The notes beneath the pieces are model-generated. The model had not been told where the DNA came from. It searched no databases and was given only the letters and a program-made list of their open reading frames with translations. The position numbers and the translations under genes are program-made. Shown here piece by piece: positions 63,614 to 64,000 of a stretch of 64,000 nt of DNA. This stretch comes from Falsiroseomonas tokyonensis. Lineage in GTDB: Bacteria > Pseudomonadota > Alphaproteobacteria > Acetobacterales > Acetobacteraceae. Positions within the stretch are counted from its first letter, which is position 1. Every line of letters starts with the position of its first letter. The stretch is taken from assembly GCF_019024325.1 (NCBI RefSeq), contig NZ_JAFNJS010000005.1, forward strand, positions 248,001-312,000. The letters run 5' to 3'.

Positions 63614-64000
63614 ATGCCCGAAGCCCCCCTGTCGATCGATGACCTGCGCTGGCAGGCGGTCCTGGACCGCCAGGCGCAGCCGGAATGTGGCGATTTCCGC
63701 CTGGGCGTGACCAGCCAGGGCATCTACTGCCGCCCCGGCTGCCCGGCCCGCACGCCGCTGCGCCGCAATGTCCGCTTCTTCGCCGATGCCGCCAGCGCCG
63801 AGGCCGCCGGCTTCCGCGCCTGCAAGCGCTGCGACCCGAAGGGAGAGCGCGCCCGCATGCAGGCCGAGGCCGTGGCCGCCGCCTGTGCGCTGATCGAGGC
63901 GGCGGAGACCATCCCGAGCCTGGAGACGCTGGCCGCCCGCGCCGGCTATGCCCGCCACCATTTCCTGCGCCTGTTCCGCGAAATCACCGGCGTCACCCCG
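63614..64000 (+). CDS. ada: Ada-type DNA methylation repair regulator (3' truncated by window edge)
   Basis: The first 129 residues of an Ada protein, which takes methyl groups from methylphosphotriesters in DNA and then activates alkylation-damage genes. The N-terminal zinc domain shows RWQAVLDRQAQPECGDFRLG, GIYCRPGCPARTPLRRNVRF and RACKRCDPKGERA; the four zinc-type cysteines are at residues 39, 43, 70 and 73, with Cys39 as the methyl acceptor by homology. An AraC-type helix-turn-helix begins (IPSLETLAARAGYARHHFLR, LFREITG). The rest is cut off, so a C-terminal O6-methylguanine methyltransferase domain cannot be checked. Confidence 0.93.
   Translation, partial: MPEAPLSIDDLRWQAVLDRQAQPECGDFRLGVTSQGIYCRPGCPARTPLRRNVRFFADAASAEAAGFRACKRCDPKGERARMQAEAVAAACALIEAAETIPSLETLAARAGYARHHFLRLFREITGVTP

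Overview
The window is high-GC chromosomal DNA from an alphaproteobacterium. It is most likely an Acetobacteraceae member of the Roseomonas type. This rests on the protein sequences, the zinc-independent forms of S14 and L36, the glycolate-oxidase, CoA-transferase and Bug-receptor accessory genes, and the very high GC at third codon positions. I see no phage, insertion sequence, CRISPR array, rRNA gene or replication origin.

Positions 1-8900 hold envelope and stress genes: an exported PepSY-type protein, a YflT-like stress protein, and opgGH for periplasmic glucans. On the minus strand follow a small membrane protein, tRNA-Thr, a FAH-family hydratase and rlmB, which has an unusually long disordered N-terminus. 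Positions 8900-40000 are one of the great housekeeping clusters of bacteria. The order is tRNA-Tyr, tRNA-Gly, tuf, tRNA-Trp, secE, nusG, rplK-rplA, rplJ-rplL, rpoB-rpoC, rpsL-rpsG, a second tuf, then the S10, spc and alpha operons (rpsJ to rplQ, with secY and adk inside). A clean intrinsic terminator closes the cluster after rplQ. Two departures from the usual plan stand out. fusA is missing between rpsG and tuf, and rpmJ is not near secY but alone at 55.9 kb.

Positions 40000-64000 are accessory and metabolic. An RTX-like protein is built of three repeated modules behind a double-glycine leader-like N-terminus. A minus-strand unit carries two Bug solute receptors, an EamA transporter and a DCC-family protein. 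Then come rarA and crcB, with interlocking hairpins over the crcB ribosome site. An acyl-CoA dehydrogenase / CoA-transferase / acyl-CoA dehydrogenase operon runs on the minus strand. Further on are an RluC/D-type pseudouridine synthase, an AsmA protein, a DUF533 protein, a third acyl-CoA dehydrogenase and rpmJ. Two tandem secreted paralogues precede a glycolate-oxidase cluster (glcD, glcE, glcF) interrupted by an M81/MlrC-family gene. A TPR lipo- or periplasmic protein and the start of ada finish the window.

No clear new defence or biosynthetic system is visible. The most interesting unexplained elements are non-coding. They are a symmetric 155-bp hairpin upstream of rpmJ, structured leaders before rplK, rplJ and rpsM, the crcB hairpins, and a repeat cluster at 56.06-56.14 kb. 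Among proteins, the three-module RTX protein is the best candidate for follow-up.
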